A DNA stretch of 33,941 bases. Origin: CAZXWK01 sp964644675 (GTDB taxonomy: Bacteria > Actinomycetota > Coriobacteriia > Anaerosomatales > JAAXUF01). The notes under the pieces were generated by a model that had not been told where the DNA came from, did no database searches, and saw nothing but the letters and a program-made list of their open reading frames with translations. A program made the translations under genes and the position numbers. The stretch is taken from assembly GCA_964644675.1 (NCBI GenBank), contig CAZXWK010000023.1, positions 1 to 33,941 on the forward strand, read 5' to 3'. Positions 8,229-14,974 of the stretch are shown here, piece after piece. The number at the start of each line of letters is the position of its first letter. Position 1 is the stretch's first letter.

Positions 8229-8669
8229 TCAGAAGCCCAAGAGTACTTCGACGATCACGCGGGCCGCTTCTTCGGAGGCGGCCCGCGCCGTGCTCGAGAG
8301 CGTCTCGCCGTGGCCCATCACGGGGGCGGCCACGCTCACGAGCCTCGTGGGCGGAGCCGCGCCGTACACGGCTTCGGTCACTGCGAGCAGGCCGGGGCCG
8401 TCGATCGCGTGGCCGCTGTGGGCCGCCGTGCCCGGCAGGATGTCGCGCAGCTCGACCGCGGGCGCGTCGCGCCGCTCGGCATCGACCACCAGCAGCAGGG
8501 ATGCCTCGGCGACGTCGGTCGCCATGGCGACGTCGAGGCCGACGGCTTCGAGCAGGCGGGTGCCGCTCGGCAGCAGGGCCGAACCGTTCAGGCGCCGCGC
8601 GACGTCGTGTGCGACACCGTCGTCGCCGCGAGCCACGTTGCCGATGCAGATGACGAGAGGAGAGGGCAT
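8229..8669 (-). CDS. Hydrogenase maturation endopeptidase (M52/HycI family)
   Basis: 146 residues from ATG 8669 on the minus strand. It begins with the family signature CIGNVARGDDGVAHDV (residues 8-23), where the acidic residue after RG is a nickel ligand. VVDAER follows (D63, second ligand) and SGHAID (H87, probable third ligand). These proteases clip the C-terminal tail of the [NiFe] large subunit after nickel insertion; the tail after DPCLSCATH in the adjacent large subunit is the obvious substrate. The long N-terminal extension available in the same frame is poor sequence. It would also run through the divergent promoter, so the internal ATG is preferred. No ribosome-binding site precedes that ATG, and a TATACT -10 ends six bases before it, which suggests a leaderless mRNA. 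Confidence 0.85.
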   Translation of the reverse strand: MPSPLVICIGNVARGDDGVAHDVARRLNGSALLPSGTRLLEAVGLDVAMATDVAEASLLLVVDAERRDAPAVELRDILPGTAAHSGHAIDGPGLLAVTEAVYGAAPPTRLVSVAAPVMGHGETLSSTARAASEEAARVIVEVLLGF

Positions 8670-8675
8670 GGGTGC

Positions 8676-8716
8676 AGTATAGACGGCGCTTGGTGTCCGG
8701 GCGCTCGGGCTATACT
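8676..8716. promoter_or_regulatory. Divergent promoter pair for maturation protease and murI
   Basis: Two perfect TATACT -10 boxes face away from each other: minus strand at 8681-8676 and plus strand at 8711-8716. In each case six bases separate the box from the ATG (8669 minus, 8723 plus), so transcription probably starts at or beside the start codon. No clear -35 was found for either. Confidence 0.7.
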
Positions 8717-8722
8717 GGGAGT

Positions 8723-9649
8723 ATGGAACGCATGCCCATAGGCGTCTTCGACTCGGGGCTCGGGGGCCTGACGGTCGCGCGAGAGATCGCGCGCACCCTT
8801 CCCGGCGAGTCCCTCGTGTACCTCGGTGATACCGCTCGCTGTCCGTACGGGCCGCGCGACCTCGCCGAGGTGCGCCGGTTCGTTCTCGAGATCGGCACAT
8901 GGCTCTCGGCCAAGCCGGTGAAGCTCATCGTCATCGCGTGCAACACGGCCACCGCGGCGGCGCTGCCGCTCGCGCAACGCGCCTTCGACGTCCCGGTCAT
9001 CGGCGTCGTCGAGCCCGGCGCGCGTGCCGCCGTCATGGCGACCCGCAACCGCCGCGTCGGCGTCATCGGGACCGTCGGTACCATCGATTCGGGCGCGTAC
9101 AGCACCGCCGTGCGCTCGCTCGACGCGGGCGTGACGGTCTTCTCTGTGGCGACGCCCCGCTTCGTCGACATCGTCGAGGAGGGGCTCAGGCTCGACCAGG
9201 GACCGGTCGAAGGGCTGCTGGCCGACTCCGCGGACGTGTTCGTGCGCCCGTCGTTCCACGAGATCGCCCGGGACTACCTCGATCCGCTCAAGCGCAGCGG
9301 CATCGACACGCTCGTGCTGGGATGCACGCACTTCCCGCTGCTCTCGGCCTCGATACAGCAGGTCGTGGGTCCCCGAGTGCAGCTCATCAGCTCCGCCTCG
9401 GAGACCGCCAGGGAGGTGGCCGAGACGCTCGCCCGCCGAGACCACCTGGCGCCCCCCGACGCACGGCCGAGACACGAGTTCTGGACCACCGGCGACGCGG
9501 ACGAGTTCGCCCGGCTGGGTGCGCGCGTGTTCGGCGCGCCGCTCGGCACGGTGGGAACGGTCCCGCTCGCCGAGCTTGGCAAGCTCCCGCCCGTCGAGCT
9601 GCTCGACCTGGCCGATCAGGTCACCACTGAGGAGGCATCATGCGCCTGA
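8723..9649 (+). CDS. murI: Glutamate racemase
   Basis: 308 residues. MurI converts L- to D-glutamate for peptidoglycan precursors in the cytoplasm. Visible signature: N-terminal GVFDSGLGGLTVAREI with D10 and S11 of the active site, first catalytic cysteine C73 in IACNTATAAALP, and second catalytic cysteine C201 in LGCTHFPLL. The two-cysteine geometry is intact. It is somewhat longer than the common 265-285 residues because of a C-terminal stretch ending in LADQVTTEEASCA. ATG 8723 was chosen because MERMPIGVFD matches the family start and because the promoter at 8711-8716 excludes the longer reading. Its last ten bases overlap the next gene. Confidence 0.96.
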   Translation: MERMPIGVFDSGLGGLTVAREIARTLPGESLVYLGDTARCPYGPRDLAEVRRFVLEIGTWLSAKPVKLIVIACNTATAAALPLAQRAFDVPVIGVVEPGARAAVMATRNRRVGVIGTVGTIDSGAYSTAVRSLDAGVTVFSVATPRFVDIVEEGLRLDQGPVEGLLADSADVFVRPSFHEIARDYLDPLKRSGIDTLVLGCTHFPLLSASIQQVVGPRVQLISSASETAREVAETLARRDHLAPPDARPRHEFWTTGDADEFARLGARVFGAPLGTVGTVPLAELGKLPPVELLDLADQVTTEEASCA

Positions 9650-10410
9650 CGGTTCTGGGGTCGTCGGCGAGCTGCGCCGGGCCCGGCCAAGCGTGCGCCG
9701 GACACTTCGTCGAGGCGGGCGGCGCCCGCGTTCTGTTCGACTGCGGGAACGGCGTGCTGTCCAACCTGGGCCAGATCGAGGACCCGCTCGGGCTCGACGC
9801 GGTCTTCGTGACGCACAACCACCCGGATCACTACGCGGACATCTTCGCGTTGCACGCGATGCTGCGGTACGCGCCCGACGGGCCTCGCGCTCCGATGCCG
9901 CTCTACCTGCCGGCGGGCCTGCACCCGCGGATGAAGGGACTCCTCTCTGACCGCGGCGCGCTGGAGTTCGACGAGGCGTTCGTCGTCGTCGAGTACGAGG
10001 CGCGCGAGCCGATCGGCGTCGGCGGACTGACGGTGACGCCGGTGCCGGTCGAGCACACCGACCCGACGTTCGCGCTGGTGGGCGAGGCGGACGGGGTCCG
10101 CCTGTGCTACACCGCCGACACCGCGCCGTGCGACGGCGTGAACGAGGCGGCAAGCGGCGTCGACCTGCTGCTCTGCGAGGCGACGATGCCCGAGGAGTAC
10201 TGCGGGATGGCTCCGCACCTCACGTCGCGCCAGGCCGGCGAGCTGGCTGCCGCCGCCGGCGCGGGCGCGCTCGTGCTCGTGCACGTGTGGCCGACCAACG
10301 ACCGCGATAGGATGGCCGCCGAGGCGGCCGCCGCCTTCGGCGGGCCGGTGGTGGTCGCGCGCGAGTTCGACGAATTCGACATCGCCCCCGAGGGCGGGAA
10401 GGACGACTAG
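9640..10410 (+). CDS. Metallo-beta-lactamase-fold hydrolase (RNase Z-like/PhnP-like)
   Basis: 256 residues. The metal site is complete: T-H59-N-H61-P-D63-H64 (VFVTHNHPDHYADI), a later VEHTDP histidine, an aspartate in CYTADTAPC and a histidine in LVHVWPTND. The N-terminal LTVLGSSASCAGPGQACAG resembles the tRNase Z/ElaC and Streptomyces-type beta-lactamase-fold families. Substrate is not evident; the family includes tRNA 3'-end processing enzymes and cyclic phosphodiesterases. The start overlaps murI by ten bases with a GAGGAGG site. The stop directly abuts rph, an RNA-processing enzyme, so a role in RNA 3'-end metabolism is plausible but inferred from context only. Confidence 0.85.
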   Translation: MRLTVLGSSASCAGPGQACAGHFVEAGGARVLFDCGNGVLSNLGQIEDPLGLDAVFVTHNHPDHYADIFALHAMLRYAPDGPRAPMPLYLPAGLHPRMKGLLSDRGALEFDEAFVVVEYEAREPIGVGGLTVTPVPVEHTDPTFALVGEADGVRLCYTADTAPCDGVNEAASGVDLLLCEATMPEEYCGMAPHLTSRQAGELAAAAGAGALVLVHVWPTNDRDRMAAEAAAAFGGPVVVAREFDEFDIAPEGGKDD

Positions 10411-11157
10411 ATGCCGATCCGCACCGGCGGTCGCGGCGCAGGAGACCTGCGCCCCGTCCGCATCACCCGGCACTACCTCAAGCACGCGATGGGAAGCTGC
10501 ATCTTCGAGCTGGGCGACACGCGCGTGCTGTGCGCCGCGAGCGTCGACGAGGGCGTCTCGTCGTGGCGACGCGGTTCCGGGCTGGGCTGGGTCACCGCCG
10601 AGTACGCGATGCTCCCGGCTGCCACGCACACCCGCATGCGCCGCGAGAGCTCGAGCGGGGGCCCCAAGGGCCGCACGCAGGAGATCCAGCGCCTCATCGG
10701 CCGATCGCTGCGCTCGGTCATCGACATGGGCGGCCTGGGCGGCGAGGTGACGGTCACCGTGGACTGCGACGTGTTGCAGGCCGACGGGGGGACCCGCACC
10801 GCAGCGCTCACGGGCGCGTGGCTCGCGCTCAACGACGCGCTCGGCGTCTGGCAGCAGGCCGGGAAGATCGCGGCGAGCCCGCTCACCGAGCAGCTCGCCG
10901 CCACGAGCGTCGGGCTGGTGGACGGAGAGCTGCTCCTCGACCTCGAGTACGCCGAGGACTCCGTCGCCGAGGTCGACATGAACGTGATCATGGACGGCCG
11001 GGGCCGCTTCATCGAGATCCAGGGCACCGGCGAGCAGACGCCCTTCGACCGCGGTCGGCTCGACGCGATGCTCGACCTGGCCTCGGCGGGGATCGACCGG
11101 CTGCTCGAGATCCAGCGCACCGTGATCGAGGAGGACCTCGATGTCTTCGAGTCCTGA
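10411..11157 (+). CDS. rph: Ribonuclease PH
   Basis: 248 residues. RNase PH is a phosphate-dependent 3'-to-5' exoribonuclease that trims tRNA precursors. Visible family blocks: RTGGRGAGDLRPVRIT at the N-terminus, MGSCIFELGDTRVLCAASVDE, WVTAEYAMLPAATHTRMRRE, QEIQRLIGRSLRSVID, and the phosphate-site region VDCDVLQADGGTRTAAL. The C-terminal DVNVIMDG-like block (VDMNVIMDGRGRFIEIQGT) is also complete. Length is standard. ATG 10411 follows the preceding TAG without a gap. The rph-rdgB order is common in Actinomycetota and Firmicutes. Confidence 0.96.
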   Translation: MPIRTGGRGAGDLRPVRITRHYLKHAMGSCIFELGDTRVLCAASVDEGVSSWRRGSGLGWVTAEYAMLPAATHTRMRRESSSGGPKGRTQEIQRLIGRSLRSVIDMGGLGGEVTVTVDCDVLQADGGTRTAALTGAWLALNDALGVWQQAGKIAASPLTEQLAATSVGLVDGELLLDLEYAEDSVAEVDMNVIMDGRGRFIEIQGTGEQTPFDRGRLDAMLDLASAGIDRLLEIQRTVIEEDLDVFES

Positions 11158-11785
11158 TCACCCCGCGATGCCCGGCCACAGCGGTCCGCTCGTGGTCGTC
11201 GCGAGCGGCAACCACGGCAAGCTCGCCGAGATCCGCAGCGCGCTCGACTTCGCGGGCTGGCAGTTCTCGGCGGCGGGCGAGCTCGACGAGGAGTGGCCGA
11301 GTCCCGAGGAGGACGGCGACACCTTCGAGGCGAACGCGCGCATCAAGGCCGTGGCCGCACGCGAGCGCTTCGGGTTCGCCGCGCTTGCCGACGACTCCGG
11401 GCTCGAGGTCGACGCCCTCGACGGCGAGCCGGGCGTCTACTCGAGCCGCTACGCCGGCCCCTGCGCGACCGATGCCGAGAACAACTCGCGCCTGCTCCTG
11501 GCGCTCCAGGACGTGCCGGAAGCCGAGCGCACCGCACGCTTCCGCTCCACGATCGTCTTCATCGCCGAGGACGGGACCGAGACCGTCGCGAATGGCACGT
11601 GCGAGGGGCGCATCGGGTTCGAGCCCCGGGGCGAGCACGGATTCGGCTACGACCCGCTCTTCCTGCCCGAGGCCACGCCCGGGCGCACGATGGCCGAGCT
11701 CACCCTCGCCGAGAAGAACGCGATCAGCCACCGGGGGGCGGCGCTGCGCGAGTTGCGCGCGAAGCTGGCGGGCGACGCCGTCTAG
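11141..11785 (+). CDS. rdgB: XTP/dITP diphosphatase (RdgB/HAM1 family)
   Basis: 214 residues. It hydrolyses non-canonical purine triphosphates (XTP, dITP, ITP) to monophosphates, keeping them out of nucleic acids. Signature: N-terminal VVASGNHGKLAEI nucleotide-binding loop, EANARIKAVAA, the DDSGLEVDALDGEPGVYSSRYAG block with the catalytic acidic residues, FEPRGEHGFGYDPLF and the C-terminal ISHRGAALREL. ATG 11141 overlaps rph by 17 bases. A second ATG ten codons downstream (MPGHSGP) would remove a non-conserved leader and is possible. Confidence 0.95.
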   Translation: MSSSPDHPAMPGHSGPLVVVASGNHGKLAEIRSALDFAGWQFSAAGELDEEWPSPEEDGDTFEANARIKAVAARERFGFAALADDSGLEVDALDGEPGVYSSRYAGPCATDAENNSRLLLALQDVPEAERTARFRSTIVFIAEDGTETVANGTCEGRIGFEPRGEHGFGYDPLFLPEATPGRTMAELTLAEKNAISHRGAALRELRAKLAGDAV

Positions 11786-11894
11786 GGTCGGGCACTCGTC
11801 CGATGGAGACTCAGCGCCGACCGACTCCCGGTGTGCGGTTGGGTACCTACCGTGACAGGGCCGTGGGACGTCTCGGATCTGGTGGGGGGTGGCC

Positions 11895-12464
11895 ATGCGG
11901 AAGCGGGCTGTGACGTTGCTGTGGGTGGTGGTCGGTCTTGCGCTGGTCTTCGCGCTCGGCGCCTACAACAAGTCCATCTCGGCGGGTGAGCGGGGCGGGT
12001 TCGTCATGTACTACCCCGCGAAGGGCAAAGAGGCCGGCGGACCCTCGGCGCGCGCGCTGACCGGCACCGTCGTCGTCCCGCTGGGCAGCCAGGGATTCAT
12101 CAAGCGGCTGCTGCAAGCCGACACGATCGAGGTGGCATCGCACACCGTCATCAACAAGGGCGACTCGGCGAGGCGGATCCGCTTCGAGGCGACGGGGTTC
12201 CCGCAAGACGTCGAGTGGCACTCGCGCGATCGGGCGTGGAACCCCCGCACTCACGAGATCGAGCGCGACCTGCCGCCCGGCTCGGCGGTTGACCTGAGCC
12301 TCATGGTGCGGCTGCCAGACCCTCTGCCGTCGCGCGCGGTGCCGGCGAGCGGAACGATCACGGTCGTCGACGCGCGTACGGGGGAGCGGCTGAGCGCCCT
12401 CGCGGTCTACTTCCAGCAGAGCGGCTTCCCCATGACCGGGGGTGAGTGCTGTGCCCCGCAGTAG
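11895..12464 (+). CDS. Membrane-anchored protein of unknown function beside NapH-like gene
   Basis: 189 residues from ATG 11895 (GGGGGG site at 11884-11889; GTG 11889 is an alternative). Residues 5-23 form one hydrophobic helix preceded by RKR, so the rest is predicted outside the membrane. The exported part looks like a beta-sandwich (TIEVASHTVINKGDSARRI, then FEATGFPQDVEW). It ends in a vicinal ECCAPQ cysteine pair that could bind metal or form a thiol link. It overlaps the NapH-like gene and so is translationally coupled to it. The previous gene ends 109 bases upstream, enough for a separate promoter, but none is clear. I do not recognise the family. Confidence 0.75.
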   Translation: MRKRAVTLLWVVVGLALVFALGAYNKSISAGERGGFVMYYPAKGKEAGGPSARALTGTVVVPLGSQGFIKRLLQADTIEVASHTVINKGDSARRIRFEATGFPQDVEWHSRDRAWNPRTHEIERDLPPGSAVDLSLMVRLPDPLPSRAVPASGTITVVDARTGERLSALAVYFQQSGFPMTGGECCAPQ

Positions 12465-13320
12465 CGCCCTGCGCGCCAACCGGCTCAAGCGCCTCGCGGG
12501 CTTCGCCGCGGGACTCCTGCTGTTCTACGCACCCTTCGCGCTGCTCGTGAGGGGTGCGGGGTTGCTGTTCCCGGCATCGGCCGCAGGTACCTCGGTCGCG
12601 GACGTGCACAGCGCATGCCTGCGGATGCCGCTGGGCTGGACCGTCATGCCGTGGATGTGGAAGACGCTCGGCACCAACCCCGTCTACTGGCTCACCCTCG
12701 CGGTGCTGCCGGCGATCGCGCTGGCCGTCGGACCGCTCTTCTGCGGCTGGGTCTGCCCCGCCGGAGCGCTCCCGGAGTACCTGGGCCGCCTCGTACCCGA
12801 CCGGTTCAAGTTCGACTTCAGGGGCCGCGTCGACATCGTCCCGCTGCGCTACGGGTTCTTCGCCGGCATCCTGCTCGTGCCCTTCGTGTCGTCGAGCATC
12901 TGTTGTGCGTTCTGCAACTTCAATCAGATGCAGAACCTGGTGAGCGGGACGTTCGGGTCGTTCGCGGGCTTGGCCTACATCAGCACGCTCGGTGTGGTCG
13001 CCGCCGCGATCTGGATCGTGCCACTCGGGCTGTTCACCAAGGGCGGTCGGGGCTGGTGCCTCTTCCTGTGTCCCGCGGGGACCATGCAGGGACTCGCCTC
13101 GTGGGCGGGATCCCGTCTCCCGTTCGCGTCGCGGGTCAGGAGCGATGCCGAGACCTGCTCGGGATGCGGCACCTGCGAAGACGTGTGCTCGATGCGGGCA
13201 GCGACGGCCCCTGTCGAACAGGACGCCGAGCAGACCATCGACCGCCACCTCTGCATCGGCTGCCGAGACTGCGTCGCCGCGTGCCCACAAGGGGCGCTCG
13301 CGTTCCGGAGGCCGTCGTGA
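12451..13320 (+). CDS. NapH-like membrane ferredoxin protein
   Basis: 289 residues from GTG 12451; GGGGGTGAG at 12438-12446 is its ribosome-binding site, and GTG 12442 is the alternative. Several membrane helices are visible (about 14-36, 78-97, 131-150, 170-195). Two CX3CP motifs, FCGWVCPAG (C98/C102) and CLFLCPAG (C203/C207), are typical of the NapH/RdxA/CcoG group. The C-terminus has two 4Fe-4S ferredoxin clusters (C236/239/242/246 and C268/271/274/278). A CCAFC cluster at 151-155 is extra. Family members move electrons between the quinone pool or membrane and exported redox proteins. The partner is probably one of the flanking genes, but no reductase is present, so the substrate is unknown. 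Confidence 0.85.
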   Translation: MPRSSALRANRLKRLAGFAAGLLLFYAPFALLVRGAGLLFPASAAGTSVADVHSACLRMPLGWTVMPWMWKTLGTNPVYWLTLAVLPAIALAVGPLFCGWVCPAGALPEYLGRLVPDRFKFDFRGRVDIVPLRYGFFAGILLVPFVSSSICCAFCNFNQMQNLVSGTFGSFAGLAYISTLGVVAAAIWIVPLGLFTKGGRGWCLFLCPAGTMQGLASWAGSRLPFASRVRSDAETCSGCGTCEDVCSMRAATAPVEQDAEQTIDRHLCIGCRDCVAACPQGALAFRRPS

Positions 13321-13556
13321 GGCCCGGGACGCGAAAGGCGGTGTCGTTCGCCTCGGCAGCGGGAGCGGTGGGGCTGGCGGGCGTCCTCGCTCGGCTGTGC
13401 CCGGGGAGCTGTACTTCGTGCGCCACGTGCGCACAGGGCGTCCTCCCGGCGGGCGCGGCGGTCCTTGCGCTGGGCGCGGCTGCGGGCGGCTCCGCCCTCG
13501 CCCGAGCGCGTTCGCAGCACGACGAGCCGCCGCCGCGCCGAGAAGAGACCCCGTAG
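13317..13556 (+). CDS. Small Cys-rich membrane protein
   Basis: 79 residues from GTG 13317, overlapping the stop of the NapH-like gene as GTGA. A first Ala/Gly-rich hydrophobic helix (about 9-24) is followed by CPGSCTSCATC, then a second hydrophobic stretch (about 40-60) and a charged tail (RSQHDEPPPRREE). The four clustered cysteines between two helices could bind an Fe-S cluster or zinc, or act as thiols. It is visible only as the tail of a longer out-of-frame reading, but it starts exactly at the coupled GTG and ends before the tRNA promoter. It is the third gene of the NapH-like set. Family not recognised. Confidence 0.65.
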   Translation: MRPGTRKAVSFASAAGAVGLAGVLARLCPGSCTSCATCAQGVLPAGAAVLALGAAAGGSALARARSQHDEPPPRREETP

Positions 13557-13560
13557 CGGT

Positions 13561-13589
13561 TTGCCCCCCGGCAAACGCGCCGCTACACT
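13561..13589 (+). promoter_or_regulatory. Promoter of tRNA-Pro/tRNA-Gly
   Basis: TTGCCC (13561-13566), a 17-base spacer and TACACT (13584-13589). The first tRNA starts 48 bases beyond the -10. Confidence 0.7.
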
Positions 13590-13636
13590 GATTCCTGCTC
13601 GTCAGCCCCGCAGGGGGCCCGACGCGCGGTGTTTGT

Positions 13637-13713
13637 CGGGCCGTAGCGCAGCTTGGTAGCGCATCTGCTTTGGGAGCAGAGGGTCGCAGGTTCGAATCCT
13701 GTCGGCCCGACCA
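13637..13713 (+). tRNA. tRNA-Pro (TGG)
   Basis: Acceptor CGGGCCG pairs with CGGCCCG. The anticodon stem TCTGC/GCAGA closes loop TTTGGGA, so the anticodon is TGG. GGTTCGAATCC T-arm, discriminator A and encoded CCA are present. Confidence 0.97.
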
Positions 13714-13717
13714 AACC

Positions 13718-13793
13718 GCGGCCGTAGTTCAATTGGTAGAGCATCAGCCTTCCAAGCTGACTGTTGCGGGTTCGAGTCCCGTCGGCCGCTCCA
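13718..13793 (+). tRNA. tRNA-Gly (TCC)
   Basis: Acceptor GCGGCCG pairs with CGGCCGC. Anticodon stem TCAGC/GCTGA, loop CTTCCAA, anticodon TCC. Discriminator T and encoded CCA. It lies four bases after tRNA-Pro, so the two are co-transcribed. Confidence 0.97.
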
Positions 13794-13822
13794 TTGACAA
13801 CAAGCGTCGCCGCAGGTACCGT
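13794..13822 (+). promoter_or_regulatory. Promoter of tRNA-Arg/tRNA-His
   Basis: A perfect TTGACA -35 (13794-13799) begins immediately after the CCA of tRNA-Gly; a 17-base spacer and TACCGT (13817-13822) follow. tRNA-Arg starts 40 bases later. Confidence 0.7.
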
Positions 13823-13861
13823 ACCGCTTCGCGGCACGGTCCTTTCGATGCGACGTCTCAC

Positions 13862-13938
13862 GCGCCCGTAGCTCAGCTGGATAGAGCGGGAGACTTCTAA
13901 TCTCTAGGTCGGGGGTTCGAATCCCTCCGGGCGTGCCA
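13862..13938 (+). tRNA. tRNA-Arg (TCT)
   Basis: Acceptor GCGCCCG with CGGGCGT (terminal G-T pair). Anticodon stem GGAGA/TCTCT, loop CTTCTAA, anticodon TCT. Discriminator G and encoded CCA. Confidence 0.96.
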
Positions 13939-13948
13939 AGCCACCTAT

Positions 13949-14026
13949 GGTGGGTGTAGCTCAGTTGGTTAGAGCGTCGGACTGTGGCTCCGAAGGTCGC
14001 GGGTTCGAGTCCCGTTACCCACCCCA
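13949..14026 (+). tRNA. tRNA-His (GTG)
   Basis: Acceptor GTGGGTG with TACCCAC. Anticodon stem TCGGA/TCCGA, loop CTGTGGC, anticodon GTG. The extra G at -1 (13949) needed for histidylation is encoded and faces discriminator C. CCA encoded. Confidence 0.96.
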
Positions 14027-14030
14027 TAAG

Positions 14031-14058
14031 TTGAAAACGCGCGGCGGGCAGGTACACT
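14031..14058 (+). promoter_or_regulatory. Promoter of tRNA-Lys
   Basis: TTGAAA (14031-14036), 16-base spacer, TACACT (14053-14058); tRNA-Lys starts 19 bases later. Confidence 0.65.
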
Positions 14059-14076
14059 GGCCAAGCGCATCAATAC

Positions 14077-14152
14077 GGGCCGTTAGCTCAGCTGGTAGAG
14101 CAGGGGACTCTTAATCCCAAGGTCATAGGTTCGATCCCTATACGGCCCACCA
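14077..14152 (+). tRNA. tRNA-Lys (CTT)
   Basis: Acceptor GGGCCGT with ACGGCCC. The anticodon loop CTCTTAA gives anticodon CTT. T-arm ATAGGTTCGATCCCTAT, discriminator A and encoded CCA. Confidence 0.96.
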
Positions 14153-14161
14153 TGAACTTCC

Positions 14162-14195
14162 GAGAGCCGGTCACCTATCCAGGGGACCGGCTCTC
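14162..14195 (+). terminator. Perfect 11-bp hairpin after tRNA-Lys
   Basis: GAGAGCCGGTC (14162-14172) pairs perfectly with GACCGGCTCTC (14185-14195) around a 12-base loop, ten bases after the tRNA. Only TGTCGTCTG follows, so it is a weak intrinsic terminator at best. It may instead act as a 3' processing or stability element for the tRNA transcript. Confidence 0.5.
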
Positions 14196-14259
14196 TGTCG
14201 TCTGTGCCGTGTTGGCCTGTATCCTGAGGGCACTGCAACCCAGCCTCGTGGAGGACGCC

Positions 14260-14640
14260 GTGAAGCTCCCCGATCTGCTGCTCGTGATCGCCGGCGCCGG
14301 TGTCGGCGGCGGCCTGCGCTACGCCGCGGGCGGCTGGATGGCGATGCGGATGAACAGCGGCTTTCCCTGGCACACGTTCGTCATCAACGTGCTCGGCGCC
14401 TTTCTGCTCGGTGTCCTCATGGCGGTCCCGGACGGGGGCTGGCTCTCCACGACACACGCGCGACTGCTGCTCGGGGTCGGCGTTCTCGGCGGGTTCACCA
14501 CCTTCTCGACGCTCTCGTACGAGAGTGTCGAGCTCATCCAGCAGGGCCTCGTGGCCCAGGGCATGGCGAACATGTTCGGCAGCGGTGTCGCCGGCATCGC
14601 TGCGGCGGTTGCGGGGATGCTCGTGGGGCGCGCGGTCTGA
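14260..14640 (+). CDS. crcB: Fluoride ion channel CrcB/FluC
   Basis: 126 residues from GTG 14260 with GTGGAGG just upstream. The longer reading starts inside the tRNA-Lys CCA and is rejected. Four membrane helices fit the Fluc fold. Family motifs are GGGLRYAAGG near the N-terminus, FVINVLGAFLLG and the GGFTTFSTLSYES block whose Phe and Ser/Thr line the fluoride path. It forms a dual-topology dimer in the membrane that lets fluoride leak out. A single gene suffices for a homodimer. I saw no clear fluoride riboswitch in the short upstream region. About 190 bases without a gene follow, holding the tRNA-Leu promoter. Confidence 0.92.
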   Translation: MKLPDLLLVIAGAGVGGGLRYAAGGWMAMRMNSGFPWHTFVINVLGAFLLGVLMAVPDGGWLSTTHARLLLGVGVLGGFTTFSTLSYESVELIQQGLVAQGMANMFGSGVAGIAAAVAGMLVGRAV

Positions 14641-14810
14641 CCGGCGTCGGCCTTCTCGGCCGTTCATCAGGGGACGCGCTGGCGTGCAGCAGCCGACGTG
14701 GGGCTCTCGTCGTGCGGTGCCCGGTGTCGGTGCGGTCGGGTACGCTCGCGGCGCGAGGTGACGGCGCCGCGAGTGCCGGTTCGCGCGCGGGCGTGTTCGA
14801 CGCTCGTGTC

Positions 14811-14822
14811 TGGTAAGATAAT
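14811..14822 (+). promoter_or_regulatory. Extended -10 promoter of tRNA-Leu (and perhaps tig)
   Basis: TGG-TAAGAT (14811-14819), an extended -10, with GATAAT overlapping at 14817-14822. The -35 is not convincing. tRNA-Leu starts 14 bases after the TAAGAT box. Confidence 0.6.
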
Positions 14823-14833
14823 CAGCCGTGTTT

Positions 14834-14918
14834 GCGGGCGTGGCGGAACTGGCAGACGCGCCGGGTTTAGGTCCCGGTGAGGAAACTCATGGAGGTTCGA
14901 GTCCTCTCGCCCGCACCA
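14834..14918 (+). tRNA. tRNA-Leu (TAG)
   Basis: 85 bases with acceptor GCGGGCG/CGCCCGC, anticodon stem CCGGG/CCCGG, loop TTTAGGT (anticodon TAG), a long variable arm as expected for a class II tRNA, GGTTCGAGTCC T-arm, discriminator A and encoded CCA. It lies 56 bases before tig. Confidence 0.97.
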
Positions 14919-14974
14919 GAAGAAACGACACCGGCCGGCACCGGTGGTGCATACCCAGGGAAAGGAACACGTCC

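Noticed and set aside
10530..11855. 441-aa Arg-rich frame over rph and rdgB
   Set aside because: Out-of-frame shadow of two clearly recognised genes.
13602..14057. Peptides such as GLEPATFGA and GFEPATLCSQ across the tRNA cluster on the minus strand
   Set aside because: These are well-known translation artefacts of antisense tRNA genes.
14152..14259. Longer CrcB start at the ATG at 14152
   Set aside because: The ATG uses the terminal A of the tRNA-Lys CCA and would translate the strong hairpin; GTG 14260 has a good ribosome-binding site and matches the family start.
14828..14974. Tig extended N-terminus (VAELADAPGLGPGEETHGGS)
   Set aside because: It is a translation of the tRNA-Leu gene; the GTG at 14975 with its own ribosome-binding site is the real start.
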